DNA of 42,978 nt. Origin: UBA4660 sp034408895 (GTDB lineage Bacteria; Bacteroidota; Bacteroidia; Flavobacteriales_D; Sanyastnellaceae). Within the stretch, counting starts at the first letter, position 1, and each line of letters starts with the position of its first letter. Under the pieces are notes generated by a model. That model saw only the letters and a list, made by a program, of their open reading frames with translations. It was not told where the DNA came from and searched no databases. This document shows, one piece after another, positions 7,732 to 16,500 of the stretch. The position numbers and the translations under genes are program-made. The stretch spans positions 1 through 42,978 of the forward strand of contig JAWXCI010000029.1 of the NCBI GenBank assembly GCA_034408895.1, given 5' to 3'.

Positions 7732-8825
7732 TACTTTATTCGTTTCACCCACACTTTTATTCCTTCGCCTTGGCGAATGTTTTGTTGTGCATTCTTTGCT
7801 TCCTCTTTAGTGTTGTAAGAACCAATTGCTACAAGATGAAGACCGCGATTTGTACCTGCACGATGGGCTGAAAATCCTTTTGAGGAAAGTTGTTGGATGA
7901 AATTCTTTGCGTTTTGCTCCACCTGGAATGCACCGGCAATCAGCGCATATTTCCCTAATGAAGAAGTTGCATTCGATTTTGTTTCACTTGTTGCAGCCGA
8001 AGCTTTTTCCTTTTTGTGGCCTTCCGGAAGTACATCAGAAGATGATTTTTCCTTTATCACCAAAATTCCATTTTCACTCACGCCATCATCCGAAAAAGAA
8101 AAACGAACGGTATCAGTTTTTGATTCATTCAACGCCTTTTCAAAACTGTTTTCTGTAGGCAGATTTGCCTGTTGAATGGGTTCAGTGTTTTTGCGCTGTG
8201 CGTACTCAGAAGAAATATTTTTTGAAAACGGATTCAAGTCAGCGATGCTCAATTGCATTCCATTCTGGTTGGTGCCCTGCGACATAAAAAACACTCCTGC
8301 GGCAATGACCGGAAGCGCAATCGCTGCGGCTGCAATCCATGCACTATTTTTCCTTTTCGCTCCGACCACCGGAACCATTTCCACCACTTTCGTTTCGTTG
8401 GATGGACTCATCACCGGCCTCAATTGTATTCCCTGTAATCCAAATGAATCAAGAAGAAAATTTTCCTGTTCGTCAGGTATGAACTGTAGGTTACCTGTTT
8501 TATCAAGAAAGAGAAAGCCGATTTTATCCCAAACAATTCTTGCATCTGCTTCAAGCCGCTTGCGATAATCAGCAACACATTCTTCTACATGAGTTACAGC
8601 ATCCGTGTATGAAACGTTCAAGACATGTGCAATGTGATTGGCAAGCAATCCATCGTTGCGAACGAGATTGCGGTTGAAGCCGATATGCTTTGCCGGGGGA
8701 ACAATGAAGTGTGTAGTTGCATTCAGTTTTGCCGAGCGATAATTGGCAACCAGTCCGCCAAAACCAGGGACAATCACACAATCATGTTCATACAACAATT
8801 CGGCAAGAAAAACATCCAAACGCAT
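7731..8825 (-). CDS. HU-CCDC81 and SPOR domain-containing membrane protein
   Basis: The 364-residue protein starts at 8825 (MRLDVFLAELLYEHDCVIVP); a longer frame to 8954 adds a low-complexity leader that looks non-coding. Residues 1-130 match the paired prokaryotic HU/CCDC81-like domains of Bacteroidota (FGGLVANYRSA, NRNLVRNDGLLANHIA). A single transmembrane helix follows (WIAAAAIALPVIAAGVFFM), then a Ser/Glu-rich linker. The last 75 residues form a SPOR domain (YALIAGAFQVEQNAKNF ... HLVAIGSYNTKEEA), which binds denuded glycan strands at division septa. The topology suggests an inner-membrane protein with a cytoplasmic HU-like part and a periplasmic peptidoglycan-binding part, possibly linking nucleoid or cytoskeleton to division (inference). 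It is coupled to the downstream HAD gene. Confidence 0.9.
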   Translation of the reverse strand: MRLDVFLAELLYEHDCVIVPGFGGLVANYRSAKLNATTHFIVPPAKHIGFNRNLVRNDGLLANHIAHVLNVSYTDAVTHVEECVADYRKRLEADARIVWDKIGFLFLDKTGNLQFIPDEQENFLLDSFGLQGIQLRPVMSPSNETKVVEMVPVVGAKRKNSAWIAAAAIALPVIAAGVFFMSQGTNQNGMQLSIADLNPFSKNISSEYAQRKNTEPIQQANLPTENSFEKALNESKTDTVRFSFSDDGVSENGILVIKEKSSSDVLPEGHKKEKASAATSETKSNATSSLGKYALIAGAFQVEQNAKNFIQQLSSKGFSAHRAGTNRGLHLVAIGSYNTKEEAKNAQQNIRQGEGIKVWVKRIK

Positions 8826-8950
8826 GGGGCGAAAGTAGCGGATGTGAAGATGTGACGATGTGTTGATGTGACGATGCCGACCATACTGTGGGTTGGGAAG
8901 ATCAGTTAATTTTCGGGATAACGGTTGACTCCGGCTTCGAGGAGGTTGAA

Positions 8951-9694
8951 TCACTTCATGCTTTCAAGAACCCGTTGCAAATCCTCCGGGGTGTCAATGG
9001 AAGGGGTTTCAATTTCCGTTCTCACCACATGAATGCGAATGCCATTTTCCATCCAGCGCAATTGTTCAAGCGATTCGGCCCTTTCAAGAGCTGACGGTTC
9101 AAGTTTACCAATGCGTTCGAGCACAACCGTTTTGTAGGCATAGAGACCAATGTGTTTGTAGAATGGAAAATGCTTATGCCAATCCTTGGTTTCTCCCTTA
9201 AGAAAGGGTATAGCCTGCCGGCTGAAATAAAGAGCCTGCCCCATTTTTGTAATAACAACTTTTACCTTGTTAGGATCATGAAGCGTTTGTTCATCGTTGA
9301 TTCGCTTGGCCAAGGTTACAATCATAATGCTTGGAAGCGAAATCTGAACGGCAATTGATTCAATCAACGCTGGATCTACAAACGGTTCGTCACCTTGCAC
9401 ATTAATCACAGCATCATATCGTTCGTTCAATTTTTGTAACGCCTCCAGACAGCGGTCGGTACCAGTGAGATGGTTCGCAGAGGTCATCACAACACGCCCG
9501 CCAAAGTTGGCGACATGATCGGCAATGCGCTGATCGTCCGTGGCAACTACAACATCTTCCAGCCATTTGCACTTTCTCGCTTGCTCCACGACACGCATTA
9601 TCATGCTTTTGCCTTTGATGTCGGCCAATGGTTTTCCCAGAAACCTTGTTGACGCAAAACGAGCTGGTATGATGCCGAGGATTTTCAAAGTCAA
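8951..9694 (-). CDS. kdsB: 3-deoxy-manno-octulosonate cytidylyltransferase
   Basis: This 247-residue cytoplasmic enzyme activates Kdo with CTP to give CMP-Kdo for lipid A core synthesis. It has the nucleotide-binding start IIPARFASTRFLGKPL, then VVVATDDQRIADHV, TSANHLTGTDRCLEA and VINVQGDEPFVDP (the metal-binding Asp region). Length matches the family. It sits on the minus strand 125 bp upstream of the HU/SPOR gene. A palindrome (TCCCGATA/TATCGGGA) lies upstream of its start. No oddities seen. Confidence 0.95.
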   Translation of the reverse strand: MTLKILGIIPARFASTRFLGKPLADIKGKSMIMRVVEQARKCKWLEDVVVATDDQRIADHVANFGGRVVMTSANHLTGTDRCLEALQKLNERYDAVINVQGDEPFVDPALIESIAVQISLPSIMIVTLAKRINDEQTLHDPNKVKVVITKMGQALYFSRQAIPFLKGETKDWHKHFPFYKHIGLYAYKTVVLERIGKLEPSALERAESLEQLRWMENGIRIHVVRTEIETPSIDTPEDLQRVLESMK

Positions 9695-9709
9695 AAGAGG
9701 TAAGTCAAA

Positions 9710-9727
9710 TCCCGATAGTTATCGGGA
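9710..9727. repeat. Short palindrome TCCCGATA-GT-TATCGGGA
   Basis: Perfect 8-base arms with a 2-base loop, in the gap between the kdsB start and the TonB receptor stop. It shares the TCCCGA/TCGGGA core with the palindrome at 2068-2083. It could act as a terminator stem for the upstream TonB receptor gene, but no T-run follows, so a dispersed repeat is equally likely. Confidence 0.5.
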
Positions 9728-9775
9728 CAAAAGTGTGTAAGTCAAAAACAAAAAGCATGTGCCGGTTGATCAGAT

Positions 9776-12211
9776 TTAAAGCGTGAGTACATATTGAAAC
9801 GTAGTTAGCCGGGGGTCTTCGATGGCAAGTGGGCGAATGGCATATTCCCGGTTCAACACATTATTCATAATAACAGAAATGCGATGGTGTTTGGAAATGC
9901 TGAATGCGATTCTTGCGTCAATCACAAAATCTCCATTGGTGTTCCTTTCACGCCAATTCTGGAGTTGTGGATTAAATCCAAATGCTGGATTTTTCTCCAG
10001 GTCAAGAAAAATCTGATCTATATTTTGCATGTGGCTGTTCGAGCGAAAACCGCCACCCAACATCCAGCGCTTCCATTTTGCTTCCACATCAATTCTTACA
10101 AGATGCTGAAGCCGGTATTTCAAAATGTGGTTTGTCACATCGGAACTGGTGAAGAGGTAGGAGAGGGTATCGAAAGTTTCTGCACTTTGTGGATGCGCTT
10201 CGGGAACAGGAGATGTGGCATATACATAATCGGGAGTTAGGCTCACTGGTTTTGTATAGGTGTAACCTGCAATAAAATTCAATTCTATTTTTTTGATGTT
10301 GCCCTGCCCCATCACTGAAACATCAATACCACGCACCCGCGCAGTGCCTGTATTGAGGCTTTTGAAACCTAGACTTCGGGGAAAAGCCTCAAAGTTGATG
10401 GGAGTTTCCCATTGCCCAAACGTGAATTCGATAAAATTTTCGTACACCTGCTGGAACACTGCCACGTCAGCAAAACCAAAAACTTTCCCGAATTTGAAAC
10501 CTTGTTTCAATCCTACTTCAGCATTGTAGGATGTCTCTGATTTTATTTCGCTGTTGGGGAAAATCCGGAGTGCGCCAACTTCGGTGATAATAAATTTTTC
10601 TGCCATAGATGGAAACCGGTAGCCTTGGCCGAAGGAGGTGCGCAGGTAAGTAGCGCGGGCCAATTCATAACTCGCACCACTGCGGAAAACCGGTCTTGAT
10701 TCTTCTACATCATTCAGATTGAAGTATTCGAAACGCACTCCGCATGAGATATTTAGTTTGCCAAAAAACTTCTTGTCAAGTTGCGCATATTCTGCAACAT
10801 TGTTTGCTGTGTTATTTCCATCGGCAAGGTGGCCTGTAAAAAGTTCGCCACGGGCAGCGGTATGCAATGCAACGACACCGGCAGTGAGTGTCATGTCCTT
10901 AACATTCAAACTATCGAAGTGCAACTGAAACTGGTATTCGCCATAATATGTATCGCTAAAATTTCCCTGGCTGTTGTCGTTGTTATTGTCAAGGCTTGTC
11001 CAGCGCAATTTGAGCGAATGGCGAAAGCCGCGGGGCGAGAAGTATTGGATGAAAGGACTCACATTGCCTTGCGTTTGTTTGGTGAATGTGGCTGCATCAT
11101 CAAATGCGCGGTACAGTCCTGTGGTGCTGTTGTCCCAAAGAAGTGTGGCGTAACTCTCGCTCTTACTCCAGTTGGTGTTCACTCCGGCACTCAGTCCGGT
11201 CACATTTGGAAACCGGTAACGAATGTTTGCATTGAGTCTTCCTCTTGCCTGTGAATTGTATCGGCCTGCTTCAAATGGATTGAATGTTTCTCCGGAAATA
11301 ATTTTTCCGGTAGAGTCCACTATGGGGCCCAGCGCTCCCATATCACTGAGAAAATTTCCACCGAATACAACATCCCACTGCCCGGCTTGTTGCGAGTGAA
11401 AAAAATTAAGGCCACTTATCAATGGTGTTCCTTTCCAATATTTCGCACTATCACTTTGCGGATCGGAATAGGCTCCCTGAAAAAGCGTGATGCGCGTTTG
11501 GGGTTCTGCTTTGGGATAGGCGCTTCGCACATTTATTACCCCGCTCAATGCGCTGCTTCCGTAAAGCACGCTGCTCGCTCCTTTTATCACTTCTACCTGC
11601 TCCACATTTTCAACCGGGAGAAATCCCCAACTTGGTTTTCCGGCATCACCGCTAAGTATGGGAATATCGTCCAGCAACACCTGCACCCTTGAGCCTGCAC
11701 CAAAACTGTAACCACTACCGCTGCGTATCTGTGGTTCATCATCCACAATGCTCACTCCCGGTGTTTGTTGAAGAATGGTTTCCATGCTAGTGGTATTCCT
11801 GTTTTGGATAAGCCGCGGTGAAATCACTTCCATTGAAACTGTAATATCACCTATTCGTTGCTCGAATTTTCCTGCCGACACCACCACGATATTTAGTTCA
11901 GAAGCAAGTTCGCGCAGCGTATGGTTAACTATTTTTATTTCTCCCTCTAATAGTAAAACAGGAATTGAATCGTTTTCAAAACCCATCATCGAAACGACCA
12001 CCACGTATTGCCCCGCATCAAGTGATAGAGAATATTTTCCATTCACATCGGTGGAGGTGCCCACCATCGAAGTGGTCATAACTACTGCACCTACTGCAGT
12101 TTCTCTGTTGGGCGAAGTGGTAATAGTTCCGCTGAGTGTAGCCTTTTGTGCTATGGTGCCTAACGTGGCCAGCATCAACCAAAACAATACAAGAGGTGAT
12201 TTCATTTCCAT
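9776..12211 (-). CDS. TonB-dependent receptor with CarboxypepD_reg-like domain
   Basis: With the start at 12211 (MEMKSPLVLFWLMLATLGTIAQ, a signal peptide) the protein has 811 residues. The longer frame to 12340 has no signal peptide at its N-terminus and overlaps dprA, so it is unlikely. Domains in order: a carboxypeptidase-regulatory-like beta sandwich (ATLSGTITTSPN ... VNGKYSLSLDAGQYVV); a plug (TILQQTPGVSIVDDEPQIRS, VQVLLDDIPIL, VEVIKGASSVLYGSSALSGV); and a 22-strand barrel ending FQYVLTL. These receptors import siderophores, cobalamin, metals or oligosaccharides across the outer membrane. No SusD partner is nearby, so a glycan role is less likely; the substrate cannot be named. The gene is divergent from dprA with about 50 bp between the chosen starts. 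Confidence 0.9.
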   Translation of the reverse strand: MEMKSPLVLFWLMLATLGTIAQKATLSGTITTSPNRETAVGAVVMTTSMVGTSTDVNGKYSLSLDAGQYVVVVSMMGFENDSIPVLLLEGEIKIVNHTLRELASELNIVVVSAGKFEQRIGDITVSMEVISPRLIQNRNTTSMETILQQTPGVSIVDDEPQIRSGSGYSFGAGSRVQVLLDDIPILSGDAGKPSWGFLPVENVEQVEVIKGASSVLYGSSALSGVINVRSAYPKAEPQTRITLFQGAYSDPQSDSAKYWKGTPLISGLNFFHSQQAGQWDVVFGGNFLSDMGALGPIVDSTGKIISGETFNPFEAGRYNSQARGRLNANIRYRFPNVTGLSAGVNTNWSKSESYATLLWDNSTTGLYRAFDDAATFTKQTQGNVSPFIQYFSPRGFRHSLKLRWTSLDNNNDNSQGNFSDTYYGEYQFQLHFDSLNVKDMTLTAGVVALHTAARGELFTGHLADGNNTANNVAEYAQLDKKFFGKLNISCGVRFEYFNLNDVEESRPVFRSGASYELARATYLRTSFGQGYRFPSMAEKFIITEVGALRIFPNSEIKSETSYNAEVGLKQGFKFGKVFGFADVAVFQQVYENFIEFTFGQWETPINFEAFPRSLGFKSLNTGTARVRGIDVSVMGQGNIKKIELNFIAGYTYTKPVSLTPDYVYATSPVPEAHPQSAETFDTLSYLFTSSDVTNHILKYRLQHLVRIDVEAKWKRWMLGGGFRSNSHMQNIDQIFLDLEKNPAFGFNPQLQNWRERNTNGDFVIDARIAFSISKHHRISVIMNNVLNREYAIRPLAIEDPRLTTFQYVLTL

Positions 12212-12261
12212 TCGTGCAAGGATAGGAAAGGTTTGGATATTGTGAAATAATAGCCGGGAGA

Positions 12262-13407
12262 ATGTCTGATTCATCATCTTCACCGCCTTCATTTTCGCAA
12301 TTGATGAATAGGGAAAACACACTTCAATTCCAAATCGCACTTACGCTTGTTGCAGGAGTTGGGCCTGCTCGTGCGCGTTCATTGGTTGCATTTTGTGGTA
12401 GCCCCGAAGCTGTGTTCCGGGAAAAAAAATCTGCATTGATGCGCATTCCTGATATTGGCGAGGTGACGGCCAATTCTATCCTTAAATCCGATGTGATGGA
12501 ACGTGCTGAAAGGGAAGTCGAGTTTGTTGTGAAGCATCAAATTGATACCTGTTTTTTTCATGATAAAAATTTTCCTTCACGGTTGAAAGAATGTGATGAT
12601 GCACCAGCATTGCTTTTCTCAAAAGGAAAAATGAATCTCAATGCGGATCGCATCATCAGCGTTGTGGGGACAAGAAAAGCATCATCCTACGGAAAACAAT
12701 TTTGCGAAGAGCTGATCCGTGATTTGAAACCTTTCGACCCCGTGGTGGTTAGCGGCCTTGCCTACGGAATTGACGTGTGCGCACACCGCAGTGCGTTGAA
12801 TGAAAAATTGGAAACGGTGGCGTGCCTTGCCCACGGGTTGGACCGCATTTATCCTCCATTGCATCGCCCGGTTGCACAGGAAATGATTGTACACGGAGGA
12901 CTGGTGACGGAGTTTATTTCAGGCACACAACCCGACCGCGAACTTTTTCCCATGCGCAACCGCGTGATTGCCGGCCTGTCCGATTGCACCATAGTGCTAG
13001 AAAGCGATGTGAAGGGTGGTTCTATTCTCACGGCATATATCGCGGAGAGTTACGGTCGAAATGTTTTTGCGCTTCCGGGAAGAACCACCGACAAATACAG
13101 TGCTGGCACAAATTCTCTTATCAGGAAAGGGCTGGCGCACCTTATCACCAGTGCCGATGATCTTGTTGACATCATGCAATGGGATGCTTCGCGAAAGGAA
13201 AAGCCGAAACAAATGGCCTTGTTTAACGACTTGACTGAAACGGAAACACTAGTGATGAACACTCTTCGCGAAAAAGGTAAACTGGCGCTTGATCTATTGA
13301 GCGATTCTACCGGCCTTGCCGGCAGCAAGGTTTCGGCAATGTTGCTCGAACTGGAGTTTAAAGGGCTGGTAAAGTCGTTTCCCGGAAAAATTTATTCTGA
13401 AGCCTGA
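12262..13407 (+). CDS. dprA: DNA-processing protein DprA
   Basis: This 381-residue cytoplasmic protein loads RecA on incoming single-stranded DNA in natural transformation. It has an N-terminal helix-hairpin-helix region (GVGPARARSLV, RIPDIGEVTANSI), then the Rossmann-like DprA core: VVGTRKASSYGKQF (about 134-147), SGLAYGIDVCAHRSAL (164-179), FPMRNRVIAGLSDCTIVLE, GSILTAYIAESYGRNVFALPG and NSLIRKGLAHLI. The C-terminal winged-helix (LDLLSDSTGLAGSKVSAML) is also present. A shorter start at 12304 is possible. The gene is divergent from the TonB receptor and convergent with the next secreted protein gene. Confidence 0.95.
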   Translation: MSDSSSSPPSFSQLMNRENTLQFQIALTLVAGVGPARARSLVAFCGSPEAVFREKKSALMRIPDIGEVTANSILKSDVMERAEREVEFVVKHQIDTCFFHDKNFPSRLKECDDAPALLFSKGKMNLNADRIISVVGTRKASSYGKQFCEELIRDLKPFDPVVVSGLAYGIDVCAHRSALNEKLETVACLAHGLDRIYPPLHRPVAQEMIVHGGLVTEFISGTQPDRELFPMRNRVIAGLSDCTIVLESDVKGGSILTAYIAESYGRNVFALPGRTTDKYSAGTNSLIRKGLAHLITSADDLVDIMQWDASRKEKPKQMALFNDLTETETLVMNTLREKGKLALDLLSDSTGLAGSKVSAMLLELEFKGLVKSFPGKIYSEA

Positions 13408-13467
13408 AGCGGCTTCATGGCATCGCCCATGAAATGAGAGCGGGGCAAGGGGTTTTAAGCAATAAAA

Positions 13468-13510
13468 AAAAACCGCCACACCACGTTCGAAGCATGGCGT
13501 GACGGGTTTT
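13468..13510 (-). terminator. Terminator for the 1390-residue secreted protein gene
   Basis: An imperfect hairpin (ACCCGTCACGCCATGC / ACGTGGTGTGGCGGT on the minus strand, two mismatches, TTCGA loop) is followed on the minus strand by a run of nine Ts. It lies between the convergent dprA and secreted-protein genes and may also slow transcription from dprA, though the T-run on that side is only four bases. Confidence 0.7.
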
Positions 13511-13537
13511 GTACTGGAAGAAAATTTCTCCTACTCT

Positions 13538-16500
13538 TTAATACTGCACCACTAGTTTATAATGCTCCGCACCATCACTACTCCACAACTCAAGCGTGTA
13601 AGTGCCTTGCGCAAGGTTGGATACGTTGAGTGATGCGCGGCTGCGTTGCGGCAGGTAAAGCTGTTCGGTGTGAACAAGGCGGACTGTAGCATCGAGGATG
13701 CGGACAACAACATTGCTTTGGTTACTCAAATTGAGCAATGTGAACTGGCCATTGTTCGGGTTGGGGAAAATGCTGAATGCACTTCCCTCTTCCATCTCAC
13801 TGATGCTTACGGGGCAACCAATAGCAGTTGCAATCAACTCCACAGGCACGTTGCCATCGCACACACCATATGGATCTTCGTCCGGTGCACCGGCAATATC
13901 GCCACAATCCCATCCCCATGCAGCACATTCAAAATTGGGGTTGGCACCTGCTCCTGTGTCAGCAGTTCCGTCACCCAGGCGGAAACGCTCTTCAGGTGAG
14001 TACGGAATTGCATCGCAATCGCAAATCATGAAATCGTAAGTGCATGAACCGTCATCCACTGTTGCTTCAGGGTAATAGTTCTCCGCAAGTTCATCCATAC
14101 AACCAGAAATAATTCCGGTGGAGCAATCTTCATTCATTACAGGCGAGGTGATGAAACATCCGTTGAGGACATTACTGGTTACCTGCACAACAACAAATGC
14201 ATCAAGCGGGAACGGCCCCATTTCAATAGAGCCATTGAAATTGAGTTGCACTTGTTGATCGTCATAAGTATTCGCCACGGTGTATGGCGCACCGTTACCC
14301 AGATCATTCACATCAATGGTGATGAAGAATTCATCTTCGTTTCCGGCTTCGCAGAAACTGTCGTAAGTGATTTCAGGGAACACACAAGTGAAGATGCACG
14401 AGCCGTCATCCACGTTCGCAAGGTCGTTGTAGTTGAGGGCTTCTTCATCGGTGCAGCCTTCAATGTCATCGAAGATGCAGGAGCCATCATCAATGGTGGC
14501 AGTCGGATCGTAGTTCAATGCTTCGTCATCGGTACATCCAGCACAGGTTACGTATTCGCAGGAACCGTCATCAAGTATTGCAAGCGAGTTGTAGTTGCAT
14601 GCGCCTTCATCCGTGCAGCCACTGAAAGCATCGTAAATACATGAGCCATCCTCGATAGTCGCAAGCGGATTGTAGTTAAGTGCTTCGGGATCGGTGCAGC
14701 CAAGAATTTCTTCTACGATGTCGCAACCGTTGTTGGGTGGCAGACCACCGCTGCATACGTTGTATGGATCCTGGTCAGGTGCACCGTCAATGTCACCACA
14801 ATCGTAGCCCCATGTGGAGCAGTTGAAGTCTACCTCTTCTCCATCCCATGTGTATGAACCATCATCGGCAAAACCATCACCCAGCCATGCAAGCACACCT
14901 ATGGTGTGTTGAGTTCCATTGCAGTCGCAAATCACAGTTTCGTTTTCACAATCTCCATTTTCAAAAATGAATACGGATGAATACGAACCATCACTCAGCA
15001 CGTAGTATATGTAGTAGGTAGTGTTAGGCGTGGTGGGTGAAAGAATTCCGTCATCACCACTTTGCCAGTCGAACTCTGTGACATCAACACATGAGTATGC
15101 GCCACCATCTTCACTCCAGCACATTTCCACCACATCGCAATTGCCATCGTAGTCGAAAGTGAAACCGATGACGGGTTGAAGTGTTCCGTCAAAATCAAAA
15201 CACGGTTCCTGGTAGAGAGCAAGATCAAGGTTGGAGCAGGCGTAAGGAAGTTCGATACACTCATCAATCTCAAGAGAGAATCCGAAGGCCGGATTGGCGA
15301 GATCATATGCAAGGTTTCCATCCGCATCGTAATACCAGAAGTCGCCATTGAAATCGCATTCGGCAGTGCCGGTTGCAAATAATCCATCCCCGAATTCGTC
15401 ATTAAGTTCTATTATGTAGCATCCTTCAGGTAAACAGATAGTCCAGAAGTATTCCGTGTATTCATCAGTAAATGCACCGGGCGAGATGTAGCCGACAAGG
15501 TTGCCCAAATCATCGTAGAGGTTGAACCCGGTTTCTTCCGGCCAGCAATCTGTGAGTAAATGGAATTCGTATTCCTGGCAAAGTGGGTCATCAATACAGC
15601 CATTTGCTGGTGGAAGATTTCCATCACATACACCATAAGGATCATCCGTGGGTGAACCAACGATGTCGCCACAATCGTAACCCCATGTGCTGCAGTTGAA
15701 GTCCACGTATTGTCCTTCCCACTGGAAGGTGCCGTCATCGGCAAAACCATCTCCCAGCCACACGAGCACACCGCCTGAAAGTTCAGTACCCGCACAATCG
15801 CAGATAGTGAACTCCGCATCGCAGGGGCCGGTTTCGAAATAGAATTCACCCGATGACGAGCCATCGGACAATGTATAATACACATAATAATAAGAGTTCG
15901 GCTGACCGATATTATATAACACCTGGTCGCCACTCAGCAAACCATAACCACTCATGTCGTAACAGGTGTATGCACCACCGTTTTCCGAAACGCATACATC
16001 AACAACTGCGCAATCACCCAGGAAATCGAAATTGAAATACCAAGGAAGCACAGGATCTATTCCTGTAAAATCACATTCGCCAGACGTGAAGTAGCCATCT
16101 AGGTTCGAGCATCCGCCTTCATTTGTCACACAGAAGAAATGCGAAGTGCCGTAGCCGTAATTGGCAGCACCCATCGTGAAGAGCACATTGCCCAATCCAT
16201 CAGTCATATAATAGTAGCCATCCACATCGCATTCCAGGTACTGGGCACCTGCCATACCATCACCAAAACTGTCGTAAATGTTGAAGTAATAACAACCGGG
16301 ATCAAGACACAACTCAGTAAACCAATCACCTGTTCCGGCTGGCAGGCCGTCTATGTATGTTCCGCCAAGTGCTTCGTAAATAAGATTTCCAAAGAGGTCA
16401 GTAATGTCCCATGAAATTTCACTGCCCCAGCAATCCGGAGAGATGTAGAAGATGGCATCATCGCAACCGCCTCCTGAACATTCACCGTTGTAGTAAGTAA

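Noticed and set aside
8826..8954. N-terminal extension of the HU/SPOR protein
   Set aside because: Residues before MRLDVFLAE are Arg/His/Pro-rich without family match, and the extension overlaps the end of kdsB by four bases.
12212..12340. N-terminal extension of the TonB receptor
   Set aside because: It lacks a signal peptide at its own start and overlaps the divergent dprA start; the signal peptide begins at 12211 or 12205.
15412..15933. 173-codon frame on the minus strand
   Set aside because: It overlaps the 1390-residue gene in another frame, is rich in Met, Thr and Ser and has no recognisable domain; a shadow of the Asp/Tyr-rich gene.
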